Positions 41,192 to 50,369 of a DNA stretch of 64,000 bases are shown here, piece after piece (positions within the stretch are counted from its first letter, which is position 1; the number at the start of each line of letters is the position of its first letter). A model generated the notes under the pieces. That model searched no databases. It was not told the origin of the DNA and saw nothing but the letters and a program-made list of their open reading frames with translations. A program made the translations under genes and the position numbers. This DNA comes from CAIVPM01 sp964615145 (GTDB taxonomy: Bacteria; Bacteroidota; Bacteroidia; Chitinophagales; Chitinophagaceae), in NCBI GenBank assembly GCA_964615145.1, contig CAZTOP010000003.1, positions 37,925 through 101,924 of the forward strand, in the 5' to 3' direction.

Positions 41192-43471
41192 ATGAGGCGA
41201 TTGTTTACTTTTTTTTTAACAATTTTTTTTAATTACTGTGCTTATTCGCAAACTAGTACAATTTGCGGAAATATTGTGTCTGAAAAAGATACAATCAAAG
41301 CTGCAACTATTAGTTTGATTGGCAGTACTATAAATGAAATGATAGATAGCACTGGAAAATTTTGTTTTGAACATTTAAGAGCAGGAAATTATAAAATTGC
41401 TATAAATGCTCTTGGATATGAAAAATATCTGCAAACAATCTCTTTAAAGAATAATGAAGATTATGTGGTAATAATTAACTTATATAAGACTGAAAAAATT
41501 TTGAATGATATTGTTGTTACCGGAACTTTGAAAGAAGTAAAAAGAGTTGAAAGCTCAGTTCCGGTGGAAGTGTACAGCCCATCCTATTTTAAAAAAAATC
41601 CAACCCCTTCAATATATGATGCACTGCAAAATATAAACGGCGTAAGACCTCAATTAAATTGCAATGTTTGTAACACTGGAGACATTCACATTAATGGACT
41701 AGAAGGTCCCTATACAATGGTGTTAATAGATGGAATGCCCATTGTTAGCAGTTTAGCAACTGTTTATGGTTTATCTGGAATTCCGAATAGTATTGTTGAA
41801 AGAATTGAAATAGTCAAAGGTCCTGCGTCATCCTTATATGGAAGCGAAGCAGTAGGGGGTTTAATAAATGTAATTACAAAAAAAACATCCTCGACATCAA
41901 AAATAGCAGCAGATGTTATGGTTACATCTTGGCAGGAGTTTAATGGAGATTTTGCTATTAAATCTAATGTGTTAAAAAAGGCTGCATTGCTTACTGGTAT
42001 TAACTTTTACAAGTTCAATAATGTTGTAGATAATAACAACGATAATTTTACTGACGTTACTTTACAAAATAGAATTTCTGTTTTTCAAAAATGGAATTTT
42101 CAGAGAAAAAATAATAAACTGTTAAGTGCAGCTGTCAGGTATTTTAATGAAGACAGATGGGGGGGCGATATAAGATGGACAAAAGCTTTCAGAGGTAGCG
42201 ATAGTATTTATGGGGAAAGTATTTATACAAAACGATTTGAGTTGCTAGGAAATTATCAATTGCCAACAGCAGAAAAAATACTTTTGAGTTTTAGTTACAA
42301 TAGTCATTTACAAGATAGCAGATATGGCAAAACAATTTATGATGCTCAACAAAATATTGCTTTCTCGCAAATAACGTGGGATAAAACTATAAAGAAACAC
42401 GATTTATTATTGGGAGCTGCATTACGTTATACATTTTATGATGACAACACTTCAGCAACAGCTAGTATAGATTTTCAAAATCAACCCAGCAAAACATGGT
42501 TACCAGGAATTTTTATACAAGATGAAATTAGCATATCTACCAAGCAAAAAATACTGTTAGGTTTCAGGTATGACTATAACAACTATCACGGTAATATTTA
42601 TACTCCAAGAATTGCCTACAAATGGAGTATTGATGATAGAAGTATTTTAAGAATAAATGCTGGCACTGGTTTCAGAGTTGTAAATTTATTTACCGAAGAT
42701 CACGCTGCATTAACGGGTGCAAGAATTGTTGAAATAAAAAACGAATTGAAGCCGGAAAAAAGTTACAATGTCAATATTAATTTTCTAAAAAAAATATACA
42801 CCAACAATGGCAGTTTTATTAGTGCTGATTTTACTAGTTGGTACACTTATTTTAATAATAGAATTGTTGGTGATTATAATGAGGATCCTAACAAAATTAT
42901 TTATGATAATTTGAATGGTTTTGCAGAAAGCAAAGGCATGAGTATAAACGTTGATTTGGATTTTGTAAATGGGCTTAAAGTTATTACAGGTGCTACTTTT
43001 ATGGATGTAGCTATCACAAGTAATGGTATAAGGCAGGAACAGCTATTAACCGAAAAATTTACAGGTACATGGTCCATATCGTATAAATTTAAAAAACTAC
43101 ATTTAGGAATAGATTATACAGGAAATATTTATGGACCGATGGCACTTCCATTGCTGGGCAAATTAGATCCAAGACTCCCCAAATCCCCTACCTGGAGTAT
43201 TCAAAATATTCAGTTTGTTTACAGTGGACTTAAAAATGTTGAAGTATATGCAGGTGTAAAGAATTTGTTGGATTTTTTGCCTACAAAAAATAACCCGTTT
43301 ATTATTGCAAGAAGCAATGATCCATTTGATAAAAATGTGCAATATGATGCCACTGGAAAAGTAGTAGCAACTGCAGACAATCCTTTTGCACTTACATTTG
43401 ATACATCTTATGTATATGCACCCAACCAAGGCATACGAGGATTTTTGGGTGTGCGATACAGTTTAAAATAA
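41192..43471 (+). CDS. TonB-dependent outer-membrane receptor (metal uptake)
   Basis: 759 residues from ATG 41192 (MRRLFTFFLTIFFNYCAYS, signal peptide). A CarboxypepD-regulatory-like domain (about 20-105) is followed by the plug (VTGTLKEVKRVESSVPVEVY, IHINGLEGPYTMVLIDGMPI, ERIEIVKGPASSLYGSEAVG) and a 22-strand barrel ending GVRYSLK. The plug contains a CxxC pair (NCNVCNTG). The DtxR-type operator upstream suggests that expression falls when intracellular iron or manganese is high, so the substrate is probably an iron or manganese complex. It shares its last base with the start codon of a thioredoxin-like gene. Confidence 0.9.
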   Translation: MRRLFTFFLTIFFNYCAYSQTSTICGNIVSEKDTIKAATISLIGSTINEMIDSTGKFCFEHLRAGNYKIAINALGYEKYLQTISLKNNEDYVVIINLYKTEKILNDIVVTGTLKEVKRVESSVPVEVYSPSYFKKNPTPSIYDALQNINGVRPQLNCNVCNTGDIHINGLEGPYTMVLIDGMPIVSSLATVYGLSGIPNSIVERIEIVKGPASSLYGSEAVGGLINVITKKTSSTSKIAADVMVTSWQEFNGDFAIKSNVLKKAALLTGINFYKFNNVVDNNNDNFTDVTLQNRISVFQKWNFQRKNNKLLSAAVRYFNEDRWGGDIRWTKAFRGSDSIYGESIYTKRFELLGNYQLPTAEKILLSFSYNSHLQDSRYGKTIYDAQQNIAFSQITWDKTIKKHDLLLGAALRYTFYDDNTSATASIDFQNQPSKTWLPGIFIQDEISISTKQKILLGFRYDYNNYHGNIYTPRIAYKWSIDDRSILRINAGTGFRVVNLFTEDHAALTGARIVEIKNELKPEKSYNVNINFLKKIYTNNGSFISADFTSWYTYFNNRIVGDYNEDPNKIIYDNLNGFAESKGMSINVDLDFVNGLKVITGATFMDVAITSNGIRQEQLLTEKFTGTWSISYKFKKLHLGIDYTGNIYGPMALPLLGKLDPRLPKSPTWSIQNIQFVYSGLKNVEVYAGVKNLLDFLPTKNNPFIIARSNDPFDKNVQYDATGKVVATADNPFALTFDTSYVYAPNQGIRGFLGVRYSLK

Positions 43472-43962
43472 TGCAACATAAAAACATTATATCATTTATC
43501 TTATTGCTTATTTGTATTGTTTTTTCAAATACAGGAGAAGCACAACTTGTAAATTTCAAATTTGAGCAAATAGATAGCTTGCAGCGTATAAAATACAAGC
43601 CTGTATTGGTTTTTATACACACTAATTGGTGTAAGTATTGCAAGGCTATGGAAAGTGTTACTTTTAAGAATGAAGAAATTATTGCACAAATTAATAAAGA
43701 CTATTATTGTGTGTTATTAAATGCAGAAACAAAAAACGATATCTATTTCAATAATAAATTATACCACTATCAACCTACAGGAGTAAACACAGGAATTAAT
43801 GAATTGGCGGAATATTTAGCTTCTATTAACAAAGAAATCAGTTACCCTACTACTTGTGTTTTGAATTTTAAAAATGAGATAATATTCCAGCAAAATGGTT
43901 TTTTATCAATAAAAGCTATGAGATATTTATTGGAGTTGTTCAAAATTAAAGTTGATCAATAG
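43471..43962 (+). CDS. Secreted thioredoxin-fold protein
   Basis: 163 residues. Signal peptide (ISFILLLICIVFSNTGEAQ) followed by a thioredoxin-like domain with the redox motif HTNWCKYCKAMESVTFKNEE (CKYC) and a cis-proline region YPTTCVLNF. It resembles the DUF255/Trx-7-like periplasmic thioredoxins. Its ATG overlaps the TAA of the TonB receptor gene (TAATG), implying translational coupling. A role in keeping the receptor's own CxxC pair, or the metal ligand, in the right redox state is an inference from linkage only. Confidence 0.85.
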   Translation: MQHKNIISFILLLICIVFSNTGEAQLVNFKFEQIDSLQRIKYKPVLVFIHTNWCKYCKAMESVTFKNEEIIAQINKDYYCVLLNAETKNDIYFNNKLYHYQPTGVNTGINELAEYLASINKEISYPTTCVLNFKNEIIFQQNGFLSIKAMRYLLELFKIKVDQ

Positions 43963-43970
43963 TATTTTAA

Positions 43971-44005
43971 TAAATAAAGCTGCCCTTTTGAGACAGCCTT
44001 ATTTA
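43971..44005. terminator. Bidirectional terminator between convergent genes
   Basis: Arms TAAATAA-A-GCTG (43971-43982) and CAGC-C-TTATTTA (43994-44005) form an imperfect stem with A- and T-rich ends on both strands. It lies between the stop codons of the thioredoxin-like gene (plus) and the lipoprotein gene (minus). Confidence 0.55.
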
Positions 44006-44020
44006 TTTTTATATTAGTTA

Positions 44021-44746
44021 CTACCAAGTTCTATTAGCTGTTAACGTAACTGTACTATTATTGCCATCTACAAAATTGCCTGTAATAACATCTCCATTTA
44101 AAGTCGCCATTACAGTACCATTTGAATTATCCTTTAGTCCATTAGTGCTAGTAATTATACCATCAAAATTATTTGATGTTGTACTTCCTAATTTTCTTGA
44201 GCTGCCACCATATATTTTTGCAGTTCTTGAAAGCAGTAAATTAAATGTTCCATCTTCTGGTCTAGTGGAATGATAAGAGCCCTCAAAACACTCTACAAGG
44301 TTTTGGGATGTTTCTTTAACTACTGTAAAACTTGCATTGGGATGGCCAGGGATATTGAAAGCTGTTACTGTTGGGTTTGTGCCATCTGAACCTACTGAAA
44401 AAGTAATACTGATTGCAGCACCATTTAAAGTTCCCGTAAAAGCTCCAATGTAAGATACTCCTGCTACCCAAGTAACATTTGATGTTAGTGTAGTTGTAAC
44501 TCCATCTAACACAAACGTTGCAGTAATGTTTGTGCCTGCATTTAAAATGTCGAACATAATTGTTCCTGATGAGCCAATAACTATGCCTTTGTAAATACCT
44601 TTGCTACTAGTATTGTTAACAGCCAAGGCATCGGGAGTGGTTTTACAAGTTTGACAAGTGTAGGGCTTTGTTTCTTCGCCTTTTTTACAACTCAAAGAGA
44701 AAATTGAAATGGTAGCAACGAAGGCTGGGATAATAATTTTTTTCAT
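44021..44746 (-). CDS. Lipoprotein of unknown function, part of a two-component regulon
   Basis: 241 residues. Lipoprotein signal peptide with lipobox FSLSC (cysteine 20), followed by KKGEETKPYTCQTCKTTPDA, which holds a second CxxC. The rest is Thr/Gly/Ser/Asn-rich beta-sheet sequence with two related halves (YKGIVIGSSGTIMFDILN and FDGIITSTNGLKDNSNGTVM). No family recognised. The 16-base motif found also before the response regulator and the 548-residue protein lies 66 bases upstream (44813-44828), so it is probably under the control of that system. Confidence 0.7.
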   Translation of the reverse strand: MKKIIIPAFVATISIFSLSCKKGEETKPYTCQTCKTTPDALAVNNTSSKGIYKGIVIGSSGTIMFDILNAGTNITATFVLDGVTTTLTSNVTWVAGVSYIGAFTGTLNGAAISITFSVGSDGTNPTVTAFNIPGHPNASFTVVKETSQNLVECFEGSYHSTRPEDGTFNLLLSRTAKIYGGSSRKLGSTTSNNFDGIITSTNGLKDNSNGTVMATLNGDVITGNFVDGNNSTVTLTANRTW

Positions 44747-44812
44747 TTTTGTTAGTTTTTATTTATTTAAAATTGATGATGTAAAAATCTTTAGTTAAGA
44801 CGATATTAAAAA

Positions 44813-44828
44813 TGTGAAAAAAGTAGTA
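44813..44828 (-). promoter_or_regulatory. Shared 16-base motif, copy C
   Basis: Plus-strand reading TGTGAAAAAAGTAGTA, preceded by TTAAAAA. In gene orientation it reads TACTACTTTTTTCACA. It is aligned without gaps to copies at 46580-46595 and 47261-47276. The likely role is a binding site of the nearby response regulator. Confidence 0.55.
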
Positions 44829-44885
44829 CCAAGGTCATAACCATTAAACAAGCCTAACATTATTTGCTTTTAATTTTGAACTTTA

Positions 44886-46532
44886 TTAATTAAACTGATA
44901 CTTGGCTATCCAAAGTTTTTCATAATCCTCATCGTGTCCTAAATAGTAGGTTGTTTTGCCATCTTTACTAGTTAAAAAAGTATGATATTTATACATTAAA
45001 AATTTGCCCCCATTGGCAAGAACTGTAAAGTCAGAAACTGTTGCATCATTTGCATTTATTTTAGCAATTCTTGGGAAATAGTTGGCTCTAAATGTGGCAT
45101 TGCCATTGTAAGCATCCACCCAAGAATCATAACCTTTAGACCCTTTAACTTCTAGTATTTCCCAAAAAATTGTTTTACCATCGCTACTAACATTAAAATT
45201 GTGTCTGTTCCTAAATACTTCGCTTTTTCTATCATCATTAACTTTTTCCACAGCATACTGTGCTTTCAATTCTCCGGTTGCAGTTAAGTGCAAGCAAACA
45301 TTATCGCCATATCTATTTTCAATGCTATTACCACCATTCACAATTTTTGTATCATATAATTGTCCTGCAATTAAAAACTCTTTTTGAGGCGTTATTTTAA
45401 ACCCTTCTAGCCAAAACTTGTTGCCATCAAAAGCTTCTCCTTTCTTTTGCGATGGAGGTGTTTTTACTTTGTCTTTTATAGATTTTGTTGGAATGCCACT
45501 TAAGAATTGAATTTTATTATCAGCTATTTTAATGAAATGAATATTTGCAAAATCGTTGCTTTTAATTTCCTTTTCATATTTTGACATTTGAAGGTTTTTT
45601 GATGTTGAAAAACCAGGATTATCTATTGGTGCATAACTTGCAAAAACTTTGTTGTAAGGATCATTATTTTTTGTTGAGCCACCTAATAAATATAATGCTC
45701 CATCTTCATATTGAAAATCTGTAATAGCAGTGTTGGGAGATGGGGGTGCAAATTCAAAAGATGAAATAAGATTTGCAGTGTTACTAAACTCGGCATATAC
45801 ATAATTTGTGTTTGAGTTGCCTTTGTTTGGTGCAAGCAATACAAATACATTGTTATTGGGTAGTTGACCACAAAAAGCTAACGAATAACTGCCTGTTGCT
45901 GGCACTTTGGTTTCTTTAATATTTAAGTCGTTGGTTGCATATAAGCAAAGGAACTGGTCATTATCTCCTTTTCCATCATAGGTTGCAATTACTAATTGAC
46001 TTCCATCATCATCATTCGGATAGTTTGCAAATCCTTTGTATCGACCATCAGCATCTTTCATTTTGATAGTTTCTTTAGATAAGCGTTTTCCCCATTCGTA
46101 TTTTTGTTTTTTTAAATTCCATTTTTTCTCCCAAACTTCTTTTTCAAACTTCAATGTCATACTTAATACATTGAAAGAATTGCTACCACCAACATAAGCA
46201 GAAAGTGTAGTTAAATTGTAATCGGGTTTAATTTGTTTATCATCTTTGGGCTCATTGTATGGTTGAATGCCTTTATAATTTAAATCAGCATCGAACACAT
46301 AATCTTCAAAGTTGACTACATCGCTTTTTTTATCAACTTTCATTTTATATGTAATTCTTATGTTGCCATCTTTATCTAAAATGGCATCATCCAGCATTCC
46401 CTTTTTTGCAGGCTTTGATAGTTCTTGTGAAACTTCTTTTACTTGTGCAATTCCATTGATAGTGATAGTGGAGAAAGTGAGCCCCAAAATGGCGACTCCA
46501 AATTTTTGAGTTGTTTTGAATACGTTTTGCAT
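44886..46532 (-). CDS. Large exported protein of unknown function, response-regulator-linked
   Basis: 548 residues. Signal-like N-terminus (FGVAILGLTFSTITINGIAQ). The sequence has many short beta-strand and loop blocks with aromatic turns (AYVGGSNSFNVLSMTLKF, TYDGKGDNDQFLCLYATNDL, FQYEDGALYLLGGSTKNNDP), compatible with a beta-propeller. No recognised family and no catalytic motif. It lies directly downstream of the response regulator gene (63-base gap) with copy B of the shared motif in that gap. It probably belongs to a stress- or polymer-responsive envelope function, but this is not shown by sequence. Confidence 0.65.
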   Translation of the reverse strand: MQNVFKTTQKFGVAILGLTFSTITINGIAQVKEVSQELSKPAKKGMLDDAILDKDGNIRITYKMKVDKKSDVVNFEDYVFDADLNYKGIQPYNEPKDDKQIKPDYNLTTLSAYVGGSNSFNVLSMTLKFEKEVWEKKWNLKKQKYEWGKRLSKETIKMKDADGRYKGFANYPNDDDGSQLVIATYDGKGDNDQFLCLYATNDLNIKETKVPATGSYSLAFCGQLPNNNVFVLLAPNKGNSNTNYVYAEFSNTANLISSFEFAPPSPNTAITDFQYEDGALYLLGGSTKNNDPYNKVFASYAPIDNPGFSTSKNLQMSKYEKEIKSNDFANIHFIKIADNKIQFLSGIPTKSIKDKVKTPPSQKKGEAFDGNKFWLEGFKITPQKEFLIAGQLYDTKIVNGGNSIENRYGDNVCLHLTATGELKAQYAVEKVNDDRKSEVFRNRHNFNVSSDGKTIFWEILEVKGSKGYDSWVDAYNGNATFRANYFPRIAKINANDATVSDFTVLANGGKFLMYKYHTFLTSKDGKTTYYLGHDEDYEKLWIAKYQFN

Positions 46533-46579
46533 AATTAAAAATTTTACACAAAACTCAAATAATAAAAGAGCAGTAAAAA

Positions 46580-46595
46580 TGTGATAAAAGTAGTA
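46580..46595 (-). promoter_or_regulatory. Shared 16-base motif, copy B
   Basis: Plus-strand reading TGTGATAAAAGTAGTA, preceded by GTAAAAA. It ends exactly at the stop codon of the response-regulator gene and lies 47 bases before the start of the 548-residue protein gene. A -7-like TATTATTTG, with one base more than consensus, lies between motif and gene. Confidence 0.55.
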
Positions 46596-47225
46596 TTAAA
46601 GAAATCCGGTTTTTTTTAATGCTTCTGCTCTATTATTAACGTGCAATTTTTCATAAATATTTCTAATATGAGTTCTAACAGTTTCAATACTTACGAATAA
46701 TTTATCTGCAATTTCTTTATATCGATAGCCTTTACTTAATTGTTCTAGTATCTCTTGTTCTCTTCGACTTAAATCTTGAAAATAGTTATTAGTTTTTTCT
46801 TTTACAGCAAAAGCCTCAATTACTTTTCGTGCAATTTGACTACTAATTGGTGAGCCGCCTTTAAATACTTCTTCAATAGCTTCAATTACTTTTTCGGGAG
46901 GCGTACTTTTTAATAAATAACTTACAGCCCCTGCTTTTAAAGCACTAAATACATTATCATTATTGTCATAGACAGTTAACACCATCATTTGCATTTTTGG
47001 ATGCAACATTTTTAAACGTTGAATACAATCTATACCACTCATTCCTGGTAAATTCACATCAAATAAAGCAATTTCAACAGGCTCGGCAGTCAGCTCTATT
47101 AATGCCGCTTCGGCATTACCAAAAAGTCTCAACTCTTTTACATCAATATGTAATTGAATTTGCTCGGCCAAGTAATTTCTCACTTTCTCATCATCTTCAA
47201 TAATTGCAATAGAGTCTATTTTCAT
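46596..47225 (-). CDS. NarL/LuxR-type response regulator
   Basis: 209 residues. Receiver domain: acidic pocket IAIIEDDEKVRN, phosphoacceptor Asp in ALFDVNLPGMSGIDC (about residue 55), the Thr/Ser in MMVLTVYDNND and the Lys in YLLKSTPPEKV. C-terminal LuxR-type HTH: LSRREQEILEQLSKGYRYKE followed by VSIETVRTHIRNIYEKLHV. It is encoded directly after the sensor kinase (51-base gap) and has copy A of the shared motif upstream, suggesting autoregulation. The motif also precedes the two downstream secreted-protein genes. Confidence 0.92.
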   Translation of the reverse strand: MKIDSIAIIEDDEKVRNYLAEQIQLHIDVKELRLFGNAEAALIELTAEPVEIALFDVNLPGMSGIDCIQRLKMLHPKMQMMVLTVYDNNDNVFSALKAGAVSYLLKSTPPEKVIEAIEEVFKGGSPISSQIARKVIEAFAVKEKTNNYFQDLSRREQEILEQLSKGYRYKEIADKLFVSIETVRTHIRNIYEKLHVNNRAEALKKTGFL

Positions 47226-47260
47226 AATACAAATTTGTGATAATTGAAATAATTGTAAAA

Positions 47261-47276
47261 TGTGAAATAAGTAGTA
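47261..47276 (-). promoter_or_regulatory. Shared 16-base motif, copy A
   Basis: Plus-strand reading TGTGAAATAAGTAGTA, preceded by GTAAAA. It ends exactly at the stop codon of the sensor kinase gene and lies 35 bases before the start of the response-regulator gene. Confidence 0.55.
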
Positions 47277-49115
47277 TTAGTGAATTGGAATTTCTATGTT
47301 GTAAATGGTTCCATTTTTATTTGAAACTAGTTGAAGATTGCCATCAATTTCTTTAATTCTTGTTTCAATATTACTAAGCCCATTACCTTTGTTTTTTTGT
47401 ATGCTATCAAAGCCAATACCATTGTCAGATATTTGTAAAATAATAGTGTTATTTTTAATAATAGCCTCATATATGAGTTGATGACAACTGCTATATTTTA
47501 CAGCGTTGTTCACTATCTCTTTACTAACCATAACAATATTCCTAGCCAAAGTGCTGCTAATTTTTTGATTTATTTCAGTATTTTGAAATGAGATTCCATA
47601 CTCAATATTCGTGTATTCAAGCAGTTCGTTTAACTGTTCTCTGATATATGAAAAAAGTTGTTCTAAATTATTATTATCAGGCTGCATACTCCAGATAATT
47701 TCACTAAGGTTGCCTACAATTTTACGCCCTGTAATAGCAATTTCATTCAACTCGTTGGCATTATCTTGTTTGTTTTTTGCAGCCTCGCTCATTAATGTAA
47801 TTCTTGTTAAACCTGCACCAATGTCATCATGCATTTCCCTGCTAATTCTTTTTCGTTCTTGCTCCTGTGCATTAATAATGGTTGCATTGATTGATTTTTC
47901 TTGAGCTATGTAATCAATCAGCATTTTTTCTTTATCAAGTTTATATTGATTAAATTGATAAGCCAAACCGAGTGTCATAAAAACAACATCAATGATCATT
48001 CCTATGCCAACTAAGGTAGATGATGATACACTTAAATTGACATATCCTAAATTGTATAATACTACAAATACTGAAAATACAATGGTATTGCCAACTGCAA
48101 ATAAATAAAATACAATAGGCTTGCCATTGGTTTTTACCAAATTAATTAAATAGCAAAATGCAACCAAAGCCCCAATAATATTTGTTAAAAAAAATAAGTA
48201 AAGAAAGATTGGGGTTGATGGGTTGTAATCGATAGAAATAAATGGAAATAAAGGAATGATGCCCCAAAAAAAGAAAAAATACATGAGTAGTTTTAGTGTA
48301 TTTCTTAATACTGATTTTCCAGATTGATATTGTTTTGTAAACTGCAATGCATAAGCAGCAAAAATGCCTGAATACAAAACACCAAATGAAGCTTCTAGTC
48401 TGTTATTTATTTGAGGATACCATTGCCACATATATTGAAATCCATAACCATCGGTGCTCCAAAGCCAAGTAGCAGATATAAAAACATAAGTAGCGTATAA
48501 AAGATAAATTTTATTCCTTGTAGAGGAAAAAAGAAAAATTCCAAAGAAAAAAGGAATAATAAAAATGCCCATTTTTAACCCAACAAATATTAATACATCT
48601 CTATCGTTATGGGCAAAATTATTTTTGGACTGTAATTGAATGGGTAATTGTAAAGTACTACCTCTGTGGTCTACATAAAAGTAAGCATCAATAATTGAGT
48701 CATTGTTTTTTGGAAGCAGAAATCGAAAATTTGGGTACAGTAATCTTCTTGTTTCGAAATTATAATAATCGCCAGTAATTACTGAATCTAATATGGTTTG
48801 CGAGGCTACAAAATAGGCTTTTATTTTATTTAACCTTGAATTATCTAAAATTAAGCAGTAATCATTTTTGTCATTCGGCAATTGAATTTTGTAATGAATC
48901 CAGAGATACTTAGTTACTAAACCTGCATTAATAAAATTGTCATTAATTGATTTAGTATTTTGAGTATTGAAATAATTTACTACCTGAGATAAACGAAAGT
49001 TTTCGCTTGTTTGAAAATAAGACGCCGTTAAAATTTTACATTGTATTGGCTGACAAAAAACAACATATTTAAGCAGCACTAAACAAGTTAAGAGAATCGT
49101 TTTTCTAATAAGCAT
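47277..49115 (-). CDS. 7TM-DISM sensor histidine kinase
   Basis: 612 residues. A signal peptide and an extracellular 7TMR-DISMED2-type beta-domain (to about residue 170, with WIHYKIQLPNDKNDYCLILD) are followed by seven membrane helices (about 180-385). A HisKA_3 dimerisation domain carries the phosphoacceptor in SREMHDDIGAGLTRITLMSE (about residue 425). The HATPase_c domain has KEIVNNAVKYSSCHQLIYEA, ISDNGIGFDSI and KGNGLSNIETRIKEIDGN. DISM domains bind carbohydrates or other extracytoplasmic ligands; the signal is unknown. It pairs with the NarL-type regulator downstream. Confidence 0.92.
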   Translation of the reverse strand: MLIRKTILLTCLVLLKYVVFCQPIQCKILTASYFQTSENFRLSQVVNYFNTQNTKSINDNFINAGLVTKYLWIHYKIQLPNDKNDYCLILDNSRLNKIKAYFVASQTILDSVITGDYYNFETRRLLYPNFRFLLPKNNDSIIDAYFYVDHRGSTLQLPIQLQSKNNFAHNDRDVLIFVGLKMGIFIIPFFFGIFLFSSTRNKIYLLYATYVFISATWLWSTDGYGFQYMWQWYPQINNRLEASFGVLYSGIFAAYALQFTKQYQSGKSVLRNTLKLLMYFFFFWGIIPLFPFISIDYNPSTPIFLYLFFLTNIIGALVAFCYLINLVKTNGKPIVFYLFAVGNTIVFSVFVVLYNLGYVNLSVSSSTLVGIGMIIDVVFMTLGLAYQFNQYKLDKEKMLIDYIAQEKSINATIINAQEQERKRISREMHDDIGAGLTRITLMSEAAKNKQDNANELNEIAITGRKIVGNLSEIIWSMQPDNNNLEQLFSYIREQLNELLEYTNIEYGISFQNTEINQKISSTLARNIVMVSKEIVNNAVKYSSCHQLIYEAIIKNNTIILQISDNGIGFDSIQKNKGNGLSNIETRIKEIDGNLQLVSNKNGTIYNIEIPIH

Positions 49116-49132
49116 TTTATCAATAAACTATT

Positions 49133-49169
49133 TAGTAAAACTAACAATAAAACGTGTTAGTCTATACTA
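49133..49169. repeat. Interrupted inverted repeat between mqnC and the sensor kinase gene
   Basis: TAGTA-AA-ACTAAC (49133-49145) and GTTAGT-CTA-TACTA (49156-49169) form a stem of 11 pairs around a 10-base loop. It overlaps the mqnC stop codon and lies 18 bases before the kinase start. It could be a weak terminator for mqnC or an operator for the kinase gene. Confidence 0.45.
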
Positions 49170-50291
49170 ATAATCTACAACCTGCTCTTTAATTTCTTTT
49201 GGTAAGGTTCTAAACTCATATTGTTGTGTTCTTAGCTGTGGTTCAAACCCAGCTTCTTTAATAGCTTCCTGAATACTTTTATAAGTAAATCTATGCGGTG
49301 CACCTGCAGCACTTACAACATTTTCTTCAAGCATAATACTTCCAAAATCATTTGCTCCACTGTGCAAACAAATTTGAGCAGTTTGTTTACCAACAGTTAA
49401 CCAGCTTGCTTGAATATTTTTAATATTAGGTAGCATAATTCTGCTAATGGCAATCATTCTTATGTACTCGTCGGGGGTGGTTAGGTTTTGTACTCCTCTA
49501 ATTCTGGTAAGCAAGGTATCAACATCTTGAAAGGTCCAAGGAATAAAAGCTAAAAACCCCTTAGCGTTGGCAGGTTTTTTTGCTTGCACTTCTCTTATTT
49601 TAATTAAATGAATAAATCTTTCTTCAAGTGTTTCAACATGTCCAAACATCATTGTAGCACTTGTTGTAATATTTAAGTTATGGCATTGGTGCATTATCTC
49701 AAGCCACTCATCGGCACCGCATTTTCCCTTACTAATAAGCCTTCTTACTCTGTCAACTAAAATTTCAGCACCAGCACCTGGTAATGAATCCATACCAGCC
49801 TCTTTCAATGCTTTTAATACTTCTATATGAGTAGATTTTTCTAGCTTGGTTATATGAGCAATTTCTGGGGGCCCTAATGTGTGTAGTTTTATATTAGGAT
49901 ATTCTGCCTTAATCTGTTTAAAGGTATCTACATAAAACTGTAACCCTAATTGTGGATGATGCCCACCTTGAAGCAATAACTGATCTCCACCCCAAGCGAT
50001 GGTCTCTTCAATTTTTTTTCTGTAGGTTGGCATATCTGTAATATAGGCTTCGGCATGTCCCGGTATTCTATAAAAATTACAAAACTTGCAGTTAGCAATA
50101 CACACATTTGTTGTGTTTACATTTCTATCAATTTGCCAGGTTACTTTTCCATGTGGTACTTGCTTTTTTCTTAGCTCATCTGCGACAAACATTAATTCTG
50201 TTAAAGGGGCATTATTAAATAAGTACATTCCCTCTTCCAAAGATAAAAAATCTAAGTTCAAAGCCTTTTGATATAAATTAGCTAAATCCAT
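49167..50291 (-). CDS. mqnC: Cyclic dehypoxanthinyl futalosine synthase (radical SAM)
   Basis: 374 residues from ATG 50291 (MDLANLYQKALNLDFLSLEE). The radical-SAM cluster motif is CIANCKFCNFYR. The block IKNIQASWLTVGKQTAQICL, LHSGANDFGSIMLEENVVSA and GAPHRFTYKSIQ is diagnostic for MqnC rather than MqnE (QASW and GANDFGS against the MqnE patterns). It cyclises dehypoxanthine futalosine in the alternative menaquinone pathway. It stands alone here; other mqn genes must lie elsewhere. Confidence 0.9.
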   Translation of the reverse strand: MDLANLYQKALNLDFLSLEEGMYLFNNAPLTELMFVADELRKKQVPHGKVTWQIDRNVNTTNVCIANCKFCNFYRIPGHAEAYITDMPTYRKKIEETIAWGGDQLLLQGGHHPQLGLQFYVDTFKQIKAEYPNIKLHTLGPPEIAHITKLEKSTHIEVLKALKEAGMDSLPGAGAEILVDRVRRLISKGKCGADEWLEIMHQCHNLNITTSATMMFGHVETLEERFIHLIKIREVQAKKPANAKGFLAFIPWTFQDVDTLLTRIRGVQNLTTPDEYIRMIAISRIMLPNIKNIQASWLTVGKQTAQICLHSGANDFGSIMLEENVVSAAGAPHRFTYKSIQEAIKEAGFEPQLRTQQYEFRTLPKEIKEQVVDY

Positions 50292-50369
50292 TGCTGTTAA
50301 ATTTAAAGATGCAAAGAACGTTAAGTACAATGAAATAAACTTGCGAAAGTGGGTTTTCGTTTTAAATGT

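Noticed and set aside
49133..49169. Additional copy of the shared response-regulator motif before the sensor kinase
   Set aside because: The sequence AAAACGTGTTAGTC only partly resembles TGTGAnAnAAGTAGTA; it is listed as an inverted repeat instead.
49167..50291. MqnE rather than MqnC
   Set aside because: QASW, GANDFGS and EENVV blocks follow the MqnC pattern; the MqnE patterns are absent.
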